From: Rhizoclosmatium globosum
Lineage: Eukaryota; Chytridiomycota; Chytridiomycetes; Chytridiales; Chytriomycetaceae
NCBI GenBank assembly: GCA_002104985.1
Contig: MCGO01000043.1
Location: forward strand, 124,001 to 188,000
Direction of reading: 5' to 3'
DNA: 64,000 bases
Made by a program: the position numbers and the translations under genes. The notes below the pieces were generated by a model. It worked only from the letters and a program-made list of their open reading frames with translations. It did no database searches and was not told the origin of the DNA. Positions 36,807 to 48,730 of this stretch are shown piece after piece; the stretch's first letter is position 1; the number at the start of each line of letters is the position of its first letter.

Positions 36807-38273
36807 ATGGTTTGTGAGAGTGTTGTCGGACCTCGCTCTAAATCGACAACAGGCAGCATCAGCACGCGAAGGCAGCTACGTCGTAATCGAGCCTGGCACG
36901 TTAACGACACGCTATGGCCGGTCCGAGTACCAGTACCTTCCGAGTGTAAGCAGTTCTCCAACGACACCCAACCACCAACCAACCAATCAAAACAAACCAG
37001 AAAACAAGCACGCGCATCGGCCGCCAGCCACCCGCGTCAAAAGACGAGCCGTCGCTGCTCGTGGGTTGTTCGGACTTGGACGCGCTGCTCGCAAAGAACG
37101 AACAAGTCGACAACCTTCGATGGCCAATCTCAAATGGAAAAGTGGTCGACTGGGCCGCCTTCGAAGACCTTTTGTGTGTGTTGTTTCTCTGCTTTGTCTG
37201 CTAATGCTACATCAACTACTAGGAAGTACCTTGTCGTAAAGGAGATTGGTGTGCGCAGAGCTACAAACGACTCGCACACACTCGTCTGTCTCCCGCTCTC
37301 GTGGCCAACTAGCGATGTTGAAAGACTCGTGCAAATTATGTTTGAAACTTTGAATGTGCCTGGTCTCTTTGTCGCAGAGAGCCCGTTGATGGCTTTGTAC
37401 GGATGTGGTCTTGTCACTGGTCTTGTGATTGATATTGGCCACGAAACGACTGGTATGAAGGCTGATAGTTTGTAAGAAAGTTGGCTTATAGCGTTTCAGA
37501 TATTGCTGCCGTTCTGGATAGTGTCGTCAGTCGTTCGTCTGCTCAAACACTTGCTGTTGGAGGGAGTCACGTCCATGCATACCTTCGTTCTCTGCTCGAA
37601 AAAGATGCTCTATTTATGCAGTCGTTGGGTCACTTGAAACTGGACGATCAACTTGTCAAGGCTCTTATGGAAAGTGGTGTATGTCGTTTATTCAACGCCA
37701 AGGAACGAACTCGCCCTCCTCTCTCAAATTCAATCAAGAGAGCAGACTGGGAATATCAAGGTGTGAAGCTGTCTGTCGGACTGGCTCGATACCAAGCTTT
37801 TGAGATCCTCTTCCAACCCCAGCAATTGGGACTGGACATGATTGGAATCGTCGAATCTACATATCTTGTCGCCATGGGGGCTACTGAAGCTCTCGACAAA
37901 AGATTTTCTCTTTGGGAATCCGTTCTCTTGACGGGAGGTGTCAGTGTTGTCCCTGGACTCCAAGAACGCTTTGAAAATGAGTTGAACATCTATTTATCAG
38001 CATCAGAGACTTCAAACGAATTTCAGGCAAAGGAAGTCAAGTTTGTGAAGCTTCCAGAGTTCTTTTCAGCATACAAGGAGGGTGGGGCAGATTCCACCTA
38101 TTTAGGCGGCACCATTACAGCCAGAGTAAGTATTTTTTGTTTTGTTTTATTCGTTGTTCATACACTTAACTTGCGTCATTCTCTGTATGCAGCTGACGTT
38201 GAATGCACCGTCTCAACACATCACCAAAAGCGATTACAACGAGATGGGTCCTTCAGTTTACAGGTTCAAATAA
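36807..38273 (+). CDS. Divergent actin-related protein, Arp9/Arp42-like
   Basis: Actin-fold protein probably belonging to a SWI/SNF- or RSC-type chromatin remodeller. ATG at 36807 is followed at once by a 43-base intron; the next exon starts AASAREGSYVVIEPGTLTTR. Further pieces are LLVGCSDLDALLAKNEQVDN, GKVVDWAAFEDLL, then LVVKEIGVRRATNDSHTLVC, GLVIDIGHETT, TLAVGGSHVHAYLRSLL, SVLLTGGVSVVPGLQERF and the end YLGGTITARLTLNAP..ITKSDYNEMGPSVYRFK. The phosphate-loop and LTGG elements place it in the actin superfamily, while the core nucleotide residues diverge. One base seems missing at the splice after GHETTG (about 37452). It begins only 95 bases after the dynein stop, same strand. Assignment to Arp9 rather than Arp10 is tentative. 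Confidence 0.7.
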
Positions 38274-38442
38274 ATTTGAATAAACGTGTTGCTCGCATAT
38301 GCACCCAACGATAACTTTTCAGTCCTACTTCTGTCACTGTCACGAGCAAGGACATCGAAAAGGGAGAATAACCCACAGTCTCCTTTCAATAAAATATACA
38401 GTCAAATATACACTATAAATCTCTCTCAAATCTCTCAACAAA

Positions 38443-39264
38443 ATGTTTATTCGTCCATTATGTCGCCATGTACACCCAAAGTCTCGCTTTCTGTCCACAG
38501 CAACATCGGCAGCACCGCGAACACCTATTAATGACTTATCAATATTAACACATACTCCATCGACGCCTGTCCCGGAAGCTGGTCCGTCAGAGCGGCAGTT
38601 GTTGCACAAATCGCTTACCAATGAAGGCTTCACTGCCGCCCAAGCAGAAACCTTGCTTACTCTGATATCAAATGCAATCGATGAAAGGTAAATCTCTCAT
38701 CACAAAGAAGTTGAATAACACTGCCAATGCATAGCACAACCTTGACAGCAGAAGAGAAAGTCAGCCGAAGCGAACTTGACAAGTTCACCAATCAGTCACA
38801 GCAAGACATGGCAAAACTTAAAATGGATATTCGGAACTTGTCTGTACTGGACTATGGAAATTTGCGGGTGGAATTGAAACGGATTGCAACTGGTAAGGCA
38901 AGGTGTTGTCAAACCACAACTCATAAACAGCAACTCAGAGGTGGAACGACTCCGCGATGAAATCAACAATGATATAACCAAAACGCATGGAGACATTCGC
39001 CTCGACTTGAATCTCGAAAAGAAACGCATTTCAATGGAAGTTGATACGCTTGAACAGATGGTACTCCATTCCGAGAGCAAGATTGAACAACAGATGGGAC
39101 ATTTAGTGGATGGTATTGAGAAAACGAGGAGGGAAATGAAGTCTGGATTCCAAAACTTCGTGGCTGTTACGTCTGTCCTCTTTTCGGATACAATAGTTAC
39201 ATCTGGGCTTATTCAGGAAGTGAAAAGAAATAAAGAGAATGCGGAGCGGTTGATAATGGCTTGA
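38443..39264 (+). CDS. Mitochondrial coiled-coil protein, DUF1640 family (FMP32/MCUR1-like)
   Basis: The family sits in the mitochondrial inner membrane; yeast Fmp32 is tied to cytochrome oxidase assembly and animal MCUR1 to calcium uniporter regulation. The start gives a basic N-terminal presequence (MFIRPLCRHVHPKSRFLSTA). Then comes LTNEGFTAAQAETLLTLISN, matching the family F-x-x-x-Q-A-E-x-L-L start. A long coiled coil follows: SQQDMAKLKMDIRNLS, VERLRDEINNDITKTHGDIR, then LDLNLEKKRISMEVD, the hallmark LDLNLEK-R block. Exons join with GTAAAT..CATAG near 38688-38733 and GTAAGG..CTCAG near 38893-38939. The C-terminal helix (FVAVTSVLFSDTIV) is less hydrophobic than the usual membrane segment, so the end may be altered. 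Confidence 0.8.
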
Positions 39265-39296
39265 AGCGAATTCTTCATCCAAAAGCAAAGCGCAAT

Positions 39297-40128
39297 ATGG
39301 CAGATTACGGAATGCAGAGCCCTCCTGACTCTGACTCGGAAAGCAACGTGAAAGCTGTTGCTGCCAAGTCAACTGCACCAGCTCCTTTGTGGGCTGCAGA
39401 CCTGACCGCGATGGTGGGGATCTCCTTAAGTCCTATCAGTCTTAACCCCAAACCATATCTAGGACCCAGAGTCTATCGCCCACGAAGTATCAATCGCCCA
39501 AGAAATGATTGCCGCCAAGTACGGTCGCGCAAATGCATCGACTGAGGTGGTCTCCAGCCCAATCTCTGTTCCTGCCCCCAAAACCTCATCGAACAAAGCC
39601 ACTGTCCCTACCGCCACGCCAACAATCGATTTAGTTCAAGAAGCTGAAGTCCGTGCTGCTACTGTCGCTGTCTTGTATCAAGCGGCCTGTGAAGCTGAAA
39701 CCAAGCATCATTCTCTTCAAAACGTGGTTGCAAGAAAGGAAGTGGAATCTGTTCCAAGTACCGAGTCACAATCTCTATCTGTGGAGGTGGCATCTCCAGC
39801 TGTGCATGAACAAGCGGTTATCGCTGCAGAGTTGTATGCTGGCAAGCAAAGTATTGCTGCGAAAATGGGGGCTGACATTGAAGGACACTGGATCGAGCGA
39901 AATGCTCTCGCTGCGTCGATTGAAGTCGAGGAGGTGGTAGCTCCTGCTGCAGAGCCTCCAAAGGTGCTCAAGCTGCGTACGATGGTGATCAAGGTTGCGG
40001 AACAGCCTAAACCCGCTGCGCCTATCAAGGTTGTCAAGAAGCTGCAATCAATTGACGCGATGCGCGGTGCTAACTGGCCTGTTTTGTATGAAGGGCCATG
40101 GGAATATCCGATTCCTGGAAGCGACTGA
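39297..40128 (+). CDS. Ala/Val/Pro-rich hypothetical protein
   Basis: Not recognised. Exon 1 starts at 39297 (MADYGMQSPPDSDSESNVKA) and ends at ..LTAM. It is joined to an exon starting DPESIAHEVSIAQEMIAAKY after tatctag near 39462. The product is about 260 residues, rich in Ala, Val, Pro and Ser with no Cys/His cluster, no signal peptide and no membrane helix. Two loosely similar stretches, VLYQAACEAETKHHS and VIAAELYAGKQSIAAKMGA, suggest weak internal repetition around A-A-E/K motifs. The C-terminus (GANWPVLYEGPWEYPIPGSD) has several aromatics and may be a short conserved motif. It starts 33 bases after the preceding stop. Confidence 0.6.
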
Positions 40129-40205
40129 AGGTATAATACAGTGGATAACCGATCGAAGGATGAAGGAAATAGAAAGTCGAATGAATAAAGAGGACATTAT
40201 TGTAT

Positions 40206-40784
40206 TCAGTTGATGGTTTTGACCCACTTGCCATCCTTCTCAGCAAATCCTGCGGTTTCAAACACCTCCTTAATAGCGTCTTCACTGTTTCCAATGTTCG
40301 CACATGTGATTGCCTTTGTCTTATCAGTGGCAAGGTTGATGATAGTCTCAAGGAGTAATGTGCCTATTTATCGTCAGCTTCAGATGGTTGAGTTTCTCTA
40401 CTCACTCAAGTCCAAGTTTCTGTATGGCTCCAAGATTCCTAACGCCTTAATGACAAGCGTATGTGGAGGAACAGCGTTTTTCTGTGATTTAGAGGTTGGT
40501 TGGTCTTTTGCATCAACTTCCTTGAAGCAAACGATGGCACCGACTGGCATGTCATTGAAGTAGACTAATGTAAAGTAGTGAGAAGCAAGTTAGAACGGTA
40601 GTTTTCGGTTACCAAGCTGTGTCAACTCTTCATAGCTCAAAGCTTCTTTGCAGAAAGCATCCAAATCAGCGGTGAAGCCAGCTGGCATGGTTCGCTCCAA
40701 AATCACTTTCAGCTGACCAATGTTGTTTGGAGTCAGGTCTCCTGTTGATGAACGAAAGAACTTGGCTGGTCGAATAACAGTCAT
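40206..40784 (-). CDS. NAA50-like GNAT N-acetyltransferase with altered acetyl-CoA loop
   Basis: NAA50 acetylates N-terminal methionines in the NatE complex. Three exons join in frame: from 40784 leftward (MTVIRPAKFF..GDLTPNNIGQLKVILERTM), a middle exon starting VYFNDMPVGAIVCFKEVD, and a last exon (TLLLETIINLATDKTKAITC..KWVKTIN). L-T-P-x-N-I-x-Q-L-K and Y-F-N-D-x-x-V-G-A-I match the NAA50 N-terminal half. LGILEPYR is the strand before the acetyl-CoA loop. The usual R-R-x-x-I/L-G-x-x-L loop instead reads PYRNLDLSTLLLET, so the glycine and second arginine of the binding signature are missing. It could be inactive or changed in substrate. Confidence 0.72.
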
Positions 40785-40845
40785 TTGAGTGAAGGGAAAA
40801 AGAGAACAGAGAAAGAAATTATAACAATCTACTTCGAATTATTTC

Positions 40846-41746
40846 TTATAAACTAATGGACTTCCTTACTACGTCACTTAATGTATTCTCGCTCATTCTA
40901 GCTTCTGCAGCTTTTGCATTGCGCATGGCCTGAGCCAGCACTTCATTCGATGATACAGTATTTCTGGTTGGTTTCAGCGCGTCTTCCAACAGAGACAGAA
41001 TATAAAACTCGCATTTCAGTTTGATTGAATAGACAACACACTTGGTGACAACTTGATAGTCATGTAGATGAGCGTATTCAACTGCGACAGTAACGATATC
41101 CAATGCAAGAACCATAACATTGATTCGGAGAGTTTGCGTGACAACGGCTGGGCGATCGTCACCCAAAACCTTTTTGATATTCACGAGGAAGATGATACCC
41201 AGAATAACTTCCTGGTCCCTGACGTATCAAATATTTCATAAAATTCAATATTTGAAATACCTGAAGGCAGAAGGCGATAAGGTTCATCCGCTCCGTGATG
41301 TCATATGCCGTCCCCCATTCCGCACTTTTAATTTGACTTTGTCCATAGAAAGTTATAGTCGTTGGGACATGAGAACAGAGGAAGTTGAGAATAATCATCC
41401 ATTTGACTCTGAGCTGAACCGTCTCTGATATGTCGATCAGTTGAAGTCGTGAGTAGAATACTACAGCGAAGCCAGTAACCATAGAGCACCATCCAATGGT
41501 CGTAAGAATGAAGGGTCGCAAGGAACTGCTCCCATCCAAATACCACTGATGGGTTATATCTAGGAATCCCCAACAAAGTATCAAGACCCCTGAAGCAGTC
41601 ACGAGCAACGACCAAAAATATAGAGAGTCGTATCTCTTAAACTTTTGTAAGGCAAAGACAATGACTTCGACCGCGTTATACGTGGCTAGAGTTGTTCCGC
41701 ACCACTGGAAGACTTTGATATTGTCAGTCAGTGGAGAATTGTCCAT
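40846..41746 (-). CDS. Seven-helix membrane protein, fungal DUF7703-like
   Basis: Exons 41261-41746 and 40846-41211, joined over a 49-base intron, encode 283 residues. About seven hydrophobic segments are seen, including LYFWSLLVTASGVLILCWGF, ILTTIGWCSMVTGFAVVFY, WMIILNFLCSHVPTTITFY and VILGIIFLVNIK, with the typical FYSRLQLID after the third helix. The pattern is that of the fungal integral membrane family DUF7703 as I recall it. Function is unknown; the C-terminal 60 residues are polar and predicted cytosolic. Only 65 bases separate its start from the ABC transporter start on the other strand, so the two share a promoter region. Confidence 0.66.
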
Positions 41747-41811
41747 TTTCGGAGGATATTGTCCTTCTTCCTTCTGTTATCAGTAAAGCAAAGGAAACAA
41801 AGTTCAAACTC

Positions 41812-44800
41812 ATGTCTGTGGCAGTGGTGGTTCCCTTCATCATTTGGATAGCCGCGACACTCGTTGCGGACCAAGTGTTTGGCGTGCGGGAAGCAGTGTC
41901 TCTTTGGATTATCTGGGCGTGTTCAATGTCGCTGTCTCTGATTGTGTTTCGGAAGCGGAGGAGCAATGCCTCGATCGACGGCGGCTTTGACGAGCGAACA
42001 AGTCTCCTCGGCGACCAAATAGAAAGCCGAGATCAACAATCGCCGCAAAAGTGTTCGTTGAAAGTGGGTGTGTTTGTGCTGTCGAGTCTTGTTCAAGTTG
42101 GGACGTTGTTGGTCATCGGCCAGCCTCAATCAAATCCAGATGGAAACTCCGACCTTATCGCTGCCAGTACCATCGTATAAGACCTACGCTAGCAACAGCG
42201 AATAAGAAACAGTCTCTTGCAATGGAAGATTTACCATCTCTAGCGAAACTTGATGAACCTGCCTTACTCCAAGACAGATTCAGCGATTGGTTCGATAAGT
42301 ATGGACACGCTGCGACTCCATTTCAGTTTCTCGTGGCTATTGTATTTACCATTCAACCGGCTGTATTCCTGAATTCTTTCCTTCATGGAATTTTGTTTCT
42401 CATGTGTATGTTTGTCGATCCTCTGCTCTTGAACCAGCTTTTGAAATTGGACGACTCGTTTGTTCAGTCCATGTGGCTAGTCGGGGCGTTATCTCTCAGT
42501 ATGCTTATACGTGTTTCGTGCATGGAAGTATGCTAGTATGTACCCATGCTGCATTCAGTAGTCAATAACTGTTTTGCTAACTATTTTCTAAGTTATGAAT
42601 CCACTCGCGTTTCAAACAATGTCCGAACAGCTCTCGCTCTTGCGCTCTTCAAATACACTGTACAGAGTCCTCCCGAACGTGTCCAAAATTCTGCGGGCCT
42701 CTTAACCAACTTAATGGCCACTGACACCGAAAAGCTTGGTCAATTTTCTTGGGGAGTCTTTGCTTTGGCCCAATGGGTATTTGCCGTCCTGTCTTTACCC
42801 TTTGTGATTTACTTCCTGCACCAACTTGTGGGTAATGGTGCCTTCTTGGGAATCGCAGTGTTGGGTTTTGGAATCAAAGCCTACTTGATGATTGGGGAGG
42901 TCCTTGAAGCTGCCCAAAAACGTCTACAAGAGTGTCGTGACGAACGTTCAAAAGTCATGAAACAAGTACTGCGAGCTGTCAAAGTGACCAAACTGGAACG
43001 ATTGGAAGAAATGTGGGTTGTCAAGTTGAATGAGGCGAGGAATCGTGAACTGCACCAGCTCCGCTCAGTTCAATATCTTAGCGCGTTCAACAATATGGCT
43101 GGAGCACTATTTTCACTCTGTGTCCCATTGAGTATGTTTGCATGGGTCACTTTGGTTGATGGCAAAGAACTGGATACAGCAACTGCCTTCTCGGCTCTGG
43201 CTTGGATTGCCCAAATGCAGTGGTCAATTATTTCACTACCGTTTATTTTCAACGCTTGGGCATCTTTGAAGCCGTCTCTTGAACGTATAGGCACATTCCT
43301 CAAAAGTACTACCAACTTGGATTCTGGCAATAGCAGGATATGCTCGGATTCCGGGCATCAATTTGGAGAGATTCACTTGAAATGCAAATCAAACGGTTTA
43401 AATGCTTCTTTGAATGTCGAGCCGGGTCAACTGACTGTGGTGATTGGGGCGACCGGTTCAGGCAAAAGTCGTTTGCTGTCGTCATTTGTTTCTCCCAAAG
43501 AGGGAGACGTGAGTTGTGTGCATGGAGATGTCGCTTTAGTCTTGCAAGCTCCTTTCCTGCTGAATGCTACCGTCAAGGAAAATATTCTGTTTGGTCTCCC
43601 ATTCAACGAAGAACGACTGAAGGACGCTTTGCAACGAACTGAGCTCGTTCCTGACTTGGAAGCATTGCCGAGAGGGTTGATGACAATGGTTGGACCCAGT
43701 GGAGTACAATTGTCTGGTGGCCAAAAAGGTAAGAATTTTGTATTTATTGTCTTAAACTAACAACAACCAGCTCGAGTTTGCTTGGCGCGGGCATTGTACT
43801 CTGATGCTGACTGTTATTTATTGGATGATATCCTATCAGCTGTTGATCGCACCACGGGAAACCGAATCTGGGAAAACGTGGTGGCATACCTTCGAGAAAA
43901 GTCTAAAACTGTGGTATTGATGACTCATCAAATTCAGTTTCTTACTCGACCAGAAGTTGACAAGGTCGTCTTAATGGATCGAGGAGAAGTTCGTGCGGAA
44001 GGAAAGTTCCAAGAGTTAGCTTACAACAAGCATATTGCTGCTTGCTTGGAATTTTTGTCTCAAGATGATGTTTCATCCGAGTCTCGTCCAGCTTCTACGA
44101 CTATACAGGTGGAGGCCGTTGTAAGCCGAAAACATGACCAACCACTGTTAACTCTCCAAGAAGTACGCGACTTTCTGAAGCCTTTGTTGACTTCATTGGC
44201 TGGAAAACCCATTACAGAGGCTGTTATCAATGAGCAAATCTTGTCCCATTTCCAATCAGCCAAATTTGATGATAGCGAAATGGTTGAAACTAGCCAAAAG
44301 GGAGCCATAACATTATCGGACTTTGCGTATTATTTCAAACACTTTGGATCTATATTTGGTGCTGTTGGAATTCTAGTGTCAGTTGCCTTTATAGCAGCGT
44401 TTACAAACATCTTTTCTACCGTTTGGATGGCGTTTTGGACGGATTCGTCCACGGATCCCAGTGAAAAATACAGTCAAGGGACTTATTTGGCTGTTTATGG
44501 AGCTCTTGGCTTTGTACAAGCTGGAATTGCCTGTTTGCAAGCAATTTTGCTAACTTGGGCGGCGTTGGGAGCAAGTACATCGATTCATAAGGAAATGGTG
44601 CAAAAACTGCTGTCTGCACCTTTATCGTACTTTGATACTCACTCCTCAGGTGAGTTCACTTTCATTTTTGTTAAGCCGCTAACAAACTTTTCGGAATAGG
44701 ATTGATTCTCAATCGCTTTTTACAAGATTTGGGCTCTGTCGACTCATCTGTTCCGACGACAATGCTCGACCAAGTGGGAAAATCCTTCTCCATTCTCGGA

Positions 44801-46136
44801 CAATTTATTCTGATTTGCTTTTACACACCATTCGTCATGTTTATTCTTCCTGTCGTCCTTGCGTTCTACTCTTACATTATCAACACATTTCGTATTGCGG
44901 CACGAGATACCCGTCGCATCGAGTCTGTGGCACGAAGTCCTGTATATGATTTGTTTGGCGATGTTTTGAACGGTATTGAGACAATCCAGTGCTTTGCGGC
45001 ACAGTCCCGGTTCGAGGATTGGAACAAGCGACTTGTCGGCACAATGTCTGCAGCTAAAGTCGGAAATGAGGCTGTGAATAAGTGGGCGCAAGCTCTCACA
45101 GTACAAGTCAGTTGTTTGTTTTACTTTTTCGCAGGATTTGCAGGGGTTGTTCTCTTTTATGGGGGAGTTATTTCAATGAGTACGCTTGGTCTCGTGTTAC
45201 TCAATGCAGCAGTACTGCAGCGAGCCTTGATGGACTTTGTAATGGGCTTAACGCAAGTTGAGACAAACTTTGTTGCGGTTGAACGAGTGGCCGAGTTCAC
45301 CAAGATGAGAAGCGAGTCGAATGAGTTGCGAAACGTGAATGATGACACGGATGAGAGGTTGAAAACTGGTCGACTAGAAATTTGTGGATTGAGAATGAGA
45401 TATGCGATCAATCGAAGCTACGTCTTAAATGGAATTCAACTTGCTATCGAGCCTGGATTGAAAGTTGCCGTTATTGGAAGGTGATAAATCAATGGTTACC
45501 GTTTTGACGCACTAACCAATATAATGATACAGAACTGGTTGCGGGAAAAGTTCCTTATTGGCTGCGCTGGCCCAATTATACCCTCCAAGCGATGGTTCCA
45601 TTCAAATCGATAGCGTTGATGTCAGAACAATGTCTCAGCAATCTCTTCAAAAAACTCTTCGTGTTATTCCGCAAGAGACAGTCCTCTTTGATGGTTCTGT
45701 TCGGGAGAACATTCTTGTGGGACGAGAAATGAATGACGCCACAATCTGGAAAACTCTTGAAACCGTACAATTAAAAGGAAAAGTTTCTGCGATGGGGGGT
45801 CTGGATGCAGCTGTCAAGTTTGGTGGAACCGAATTCAGTGCTGGTGAGAGACAACTCCTTTGTCTGGCGCGTGCTTTGTCTTCAGGAATCCCGAAGATCT
45901 TACTATGCGATGAAGTTACATCAAATGTCGATCTTGCTACGGATGATTTGGTTTTGAAGGCATTGTTGGGTCTGGATGCAACAGTGGTGATGGTCATGCA
46001 TCGGTTGGAAAGTTTGCGTCGATTTGACAAAATCCTGATGCTACAAGATGGAAAAGTTCATGTATATGGGGACGCAAACGAGTTGATAGACAACAATGTG
46101 GACGTTCAGCGCTTTATGAAACAGGAGACTCACTGA
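41812..46136 (+). CDS. ABCC-type (MRP) full ABC transporter
   Basis: Exports conjugates or drugs using ATP, in the plasma or vacuolar membrane. About 1,350 residues: short N-terminal helices, TMD1, NBD1, TMD2, NBD2. NBD1 shows GATGSGKSRLLSSF, LSGGQK split by an intron at about 43729-43771, and LLDDILSAVD, with the Asp after Walker B that is usual for ABCC NBD1. TMD2 starts near 44330. NBD2 shows GRTGCGKSS (split by an intron near 45481-45532), VIPQETVLFDGSVRENI, FSAGERQLLCLARAL and ILLCDEVTSNVD. The 56-base intron near 42537-42592 restores MEVCYYESTRVSNNV. One missing base near 42179 (IVxRPTLATANKK) breaks the N-terminal frame. The first 120 residues hold only two or three helices, so it may lack a full TMD0. 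Confidence 0.87.
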
Positions 46137-46706
46137 CTGGAATGAATTCCAAGGAAATTTCTGGTGATCGTAATTATACGATTATGCTGTATCTTTATTC
46201 AAGTAAACAAGATAAAGAAACGAGTCCTCCTGCTATTACTTTTAATTTTCGAAGATGCTAATAACGATAGAAAACAAACAAAAACAATCTGTCGATGGAG
46301 ACGAATAGTAACTTTCGGCGACAGTGAAACTTAACAACGCAAAACATACTCAGTTTTGTTCATAAATAATCATACAAGAAAAGACTGGCAAAGTCTGTCC
46401 ATCCCATTATCGTAGACTTTATTTTCAGTGCAAGCTGAATGTAAATATTGGAGATCGAAATCAAGGAAGCTTTATTGGATAAGTCAAGGATAAGTTAAAC
46501 TGCTCGCCGAAACTGCCAATTACACCAATATCACTTACGTGAGTGGAAGGGATATCACAAAGTAAACTTCATGTTATTTAATAGCTTTACTAAAACATTG
46601 ACACTTGGGATGAAACTTCACTGAAGAAGTGTGAAATGTAATTGAGAAAAAGGGGGGATGACTTCATTGTATTGAAAAGCCAAAGGAATGCGCAAATAAC
46701 AAGCAA
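46137..46706. other. Long 3' intergenic region; source of a segment duplicated near 48.2 and 49.0 kb
   Basis: Positions about 46198-46338 recur in two pieces downstream: 48210-48275 and 48987-49050. The remainder is AT-rich and contains no visible gene. It lies between the ends of two convergent genes, so it must hold both terminators. Confidence 0.6.
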
Positions 46707-48114
46707 TCAAAGTGAAAACAAAAACAATACGCCGCTCTCTTTGTACATCAAAACGCAAGTTTCGCACCGACATAGCTCATCCATCCAGCCATTGGTTAGG
46801 TATATGTGAGGGTGACCAACCAACTTGGCATGACGTAGAGTGCCTGAGAAGAAGCTCAGTAAAACCATTTAAAAGAAATAAATTTCTTACTCATCTTGCA
46901 CTCCGGCTGAATATTTTGTGGTGTGAGAGTTCCACGCTTCTTTGGTCCAGTCAAACCCCAACCGTTTTCCCAAACTAAGTCATCGCACCCAATTTCGCCA
47001 CCAACAAGGAAATATTCTGTAAGATGTGAATAAAGGCCGATAAACGTGAGTCGGGAGGTACAATCACGGCAAGAAAATTGATCGATATCCTCCTCGTCGG
47101 CACAGTCAAGAATGCAACGTTGATGGAACAGATTTTCGCAAAAGATGCACGGAATCATAACACTTGTCCCACGAGACTCGCCGCAATAACAAAAGACATC
47201 ATTAAACATTTCATCATGGATGTTACTCGAGTCACATCCGTTACATTCACCTGAACTGTTTGAGCATCTAACATAATCAGAATATACTCACAGTTATAAG
47301 TGCGAGATTCGCCAACAAGTAAACCGTCATGACCAGAATGACAGTAATCGCGACATATTACACAAATACCAACTTGTGTTGTGAGATTTGAATATGTTGG
47401 AATTGGAGGACGGATATTTGCTTTGGTTTTCATCCACTCTGTCGCGCCTATCTCATATGTTCAGTAGCGTGACCTAAGTTAAACATATTACCTGTCTCAA
47501 GGTGCTTTGCATGATGCGAAACAATCGCAAACCGGTATCCATCAAGCTCAATCCGACTGGTCTTCACATTATAGTATGGCGAGACAGCTAGGGCACTTAA
47601 GACAGATTCAAATAACTCTGGGGTCGCCAAAGCAGGATCTACACCAAATTCAACGCTTCTGAAATGAAATTAATACAAAGTTATCAATAGATAAACCCAT
47701 ACTTATGCTTTTCCTTTACTGACACGATTTTTTCAACGAACTCGTGACATTGTTCCCTGAGAAAGGCAAAGCAGAAAGCCGAAAGCGACATATCCGAACT
47801 CTTGACTTTTGAATGAATTCGGCCGTCGTACCGAACAACAAGGTACCATTGCGCTTCTGCTTCAGTCGTGAATACAGGTGCTTTGAGTTCACGCGCTTGT
47901 CTCAGAAACTTTTCAATCTGCGTTTCAATGACGGTCGCCTTTAGATTCGAGTCGGTGAATGACAGATCAACTTGTCCATCATTGGCGACGTCTGATGCAG
48001 CTGTTCTCCCACAGAGACTGTTTGGAGTGTTGCTGCAGTTTGCTTTGCATTGCGTTTCAAAAGAATCTTATCTCGAAGACTTTGGTGCTTTCTCGGACAG
48101 ATTCGACGATACAT
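46707..48114 (-). CDS. UBR7: UBR7-like PHD-finger E3 ligase with an unrecognised N-terminal domain
   Basis: UBR7 proteins combine a UBR box and a PHD finger and act on histones. The C-terminal half matches: GICVICRDYCHSGHDGLL (second half of a UBR box), then CDSGECNGCDSSNI, DVFCYCGE..CIFCENLFHQRC..FSCRDCTSRLTF (PHD), and a final exon (46707-46843) with YLTNGWMDELCRCETCVLMY, the family's closing block. The first Cys pair of the UBR box is not visible. Upstream exons (47492-47658, 47703 onward) splice in frame to add roughly 190 residues, including WYLVVRYDGRIHSK, which I do not recognise. A start at 48114 requires one restored base near 48000. The N-terminal part could instead be a separate gene. 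Confidence 0.66.
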
Positions 48115-48209
48115 AATATGGGCTGCAAAGGATCAATATTTGGAAGGCTTCCTTTCGCGTTTAACAGAGGGAGAACACAAACTATTTTATGTTATGGTAG
48201 GTAAAAGGA

Positions 48210-48275
48210 TTTATTCAAGTAAACGAAGATAAAGAAACGAGTCCTCTTGCTGATAATTTTTAATGTCCCAAGATG
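48210..48275. repeat. Duplicated ABC-transporter 3' flank, left piece
   Basis: About 66 bases (ttattcaagtaaac..agataaagaaacgagtcct..aagatgct) match 46198-46262 with few changes. The continuation of the source resumes at 48987 after a roughly 710-base insertion. Confidence 0.8.
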
Positions 48276-48730
48276 CTGTTCATTGAGGAGCTCGCGGTAA
48301 GTCAAAGAGGATCCAGTAAGGTGCCGAAACAACCCCCTTCACAGATGACTTGTTTTTACATGCCAGCACACGAGTGTCTACCACCTCTCGGCGCGGCATG
48401 ATACCCTAGCAGATACTCTGGCATCATAACCGGGAGTCTGCATTATGGGAACCACGGCTGGAAAATGGGGAATATAGAGCTGCTGTCGCGTTGTCCAATT
48501 TGCTGCGATTTGATGTCCCAAGCTGCTGTTCGTTTGAGGAGCTCGCGGTAAGCCAAAGAGGATCCAGTAAGGTGCCGAGACAACCTCCTTCACAGATGAC
48601 TTGTTTTTACATCCAGCACACGAGTGTCTACCACCTCTCGGCGCGGCATGATACCCTAGCAGATACTCGGCTATCATAACCGGCAGTCTGCATTATTGGG
48701 AACCACGGCTGGAAAATGGGGATGTAGAGC
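48271..48730. repeat. Two tandem copies of a roughly 245-base unit
   Basis: Unit one begins near 48268 (tgtcccaagatgctgttc) and unit two near 48512 (tgtcccaagctgctgttc). They share long identical runs (cagatgacttgtttttaca, tctcggcgcggcatgatacc, ccacggctggaaaatgggg) and differ at scattered bases and by 1-3 base gaps. The copies make up most of the insertion between the two duplicated flank pieces. No convincing ORF spans them. Confidence 0.88.
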
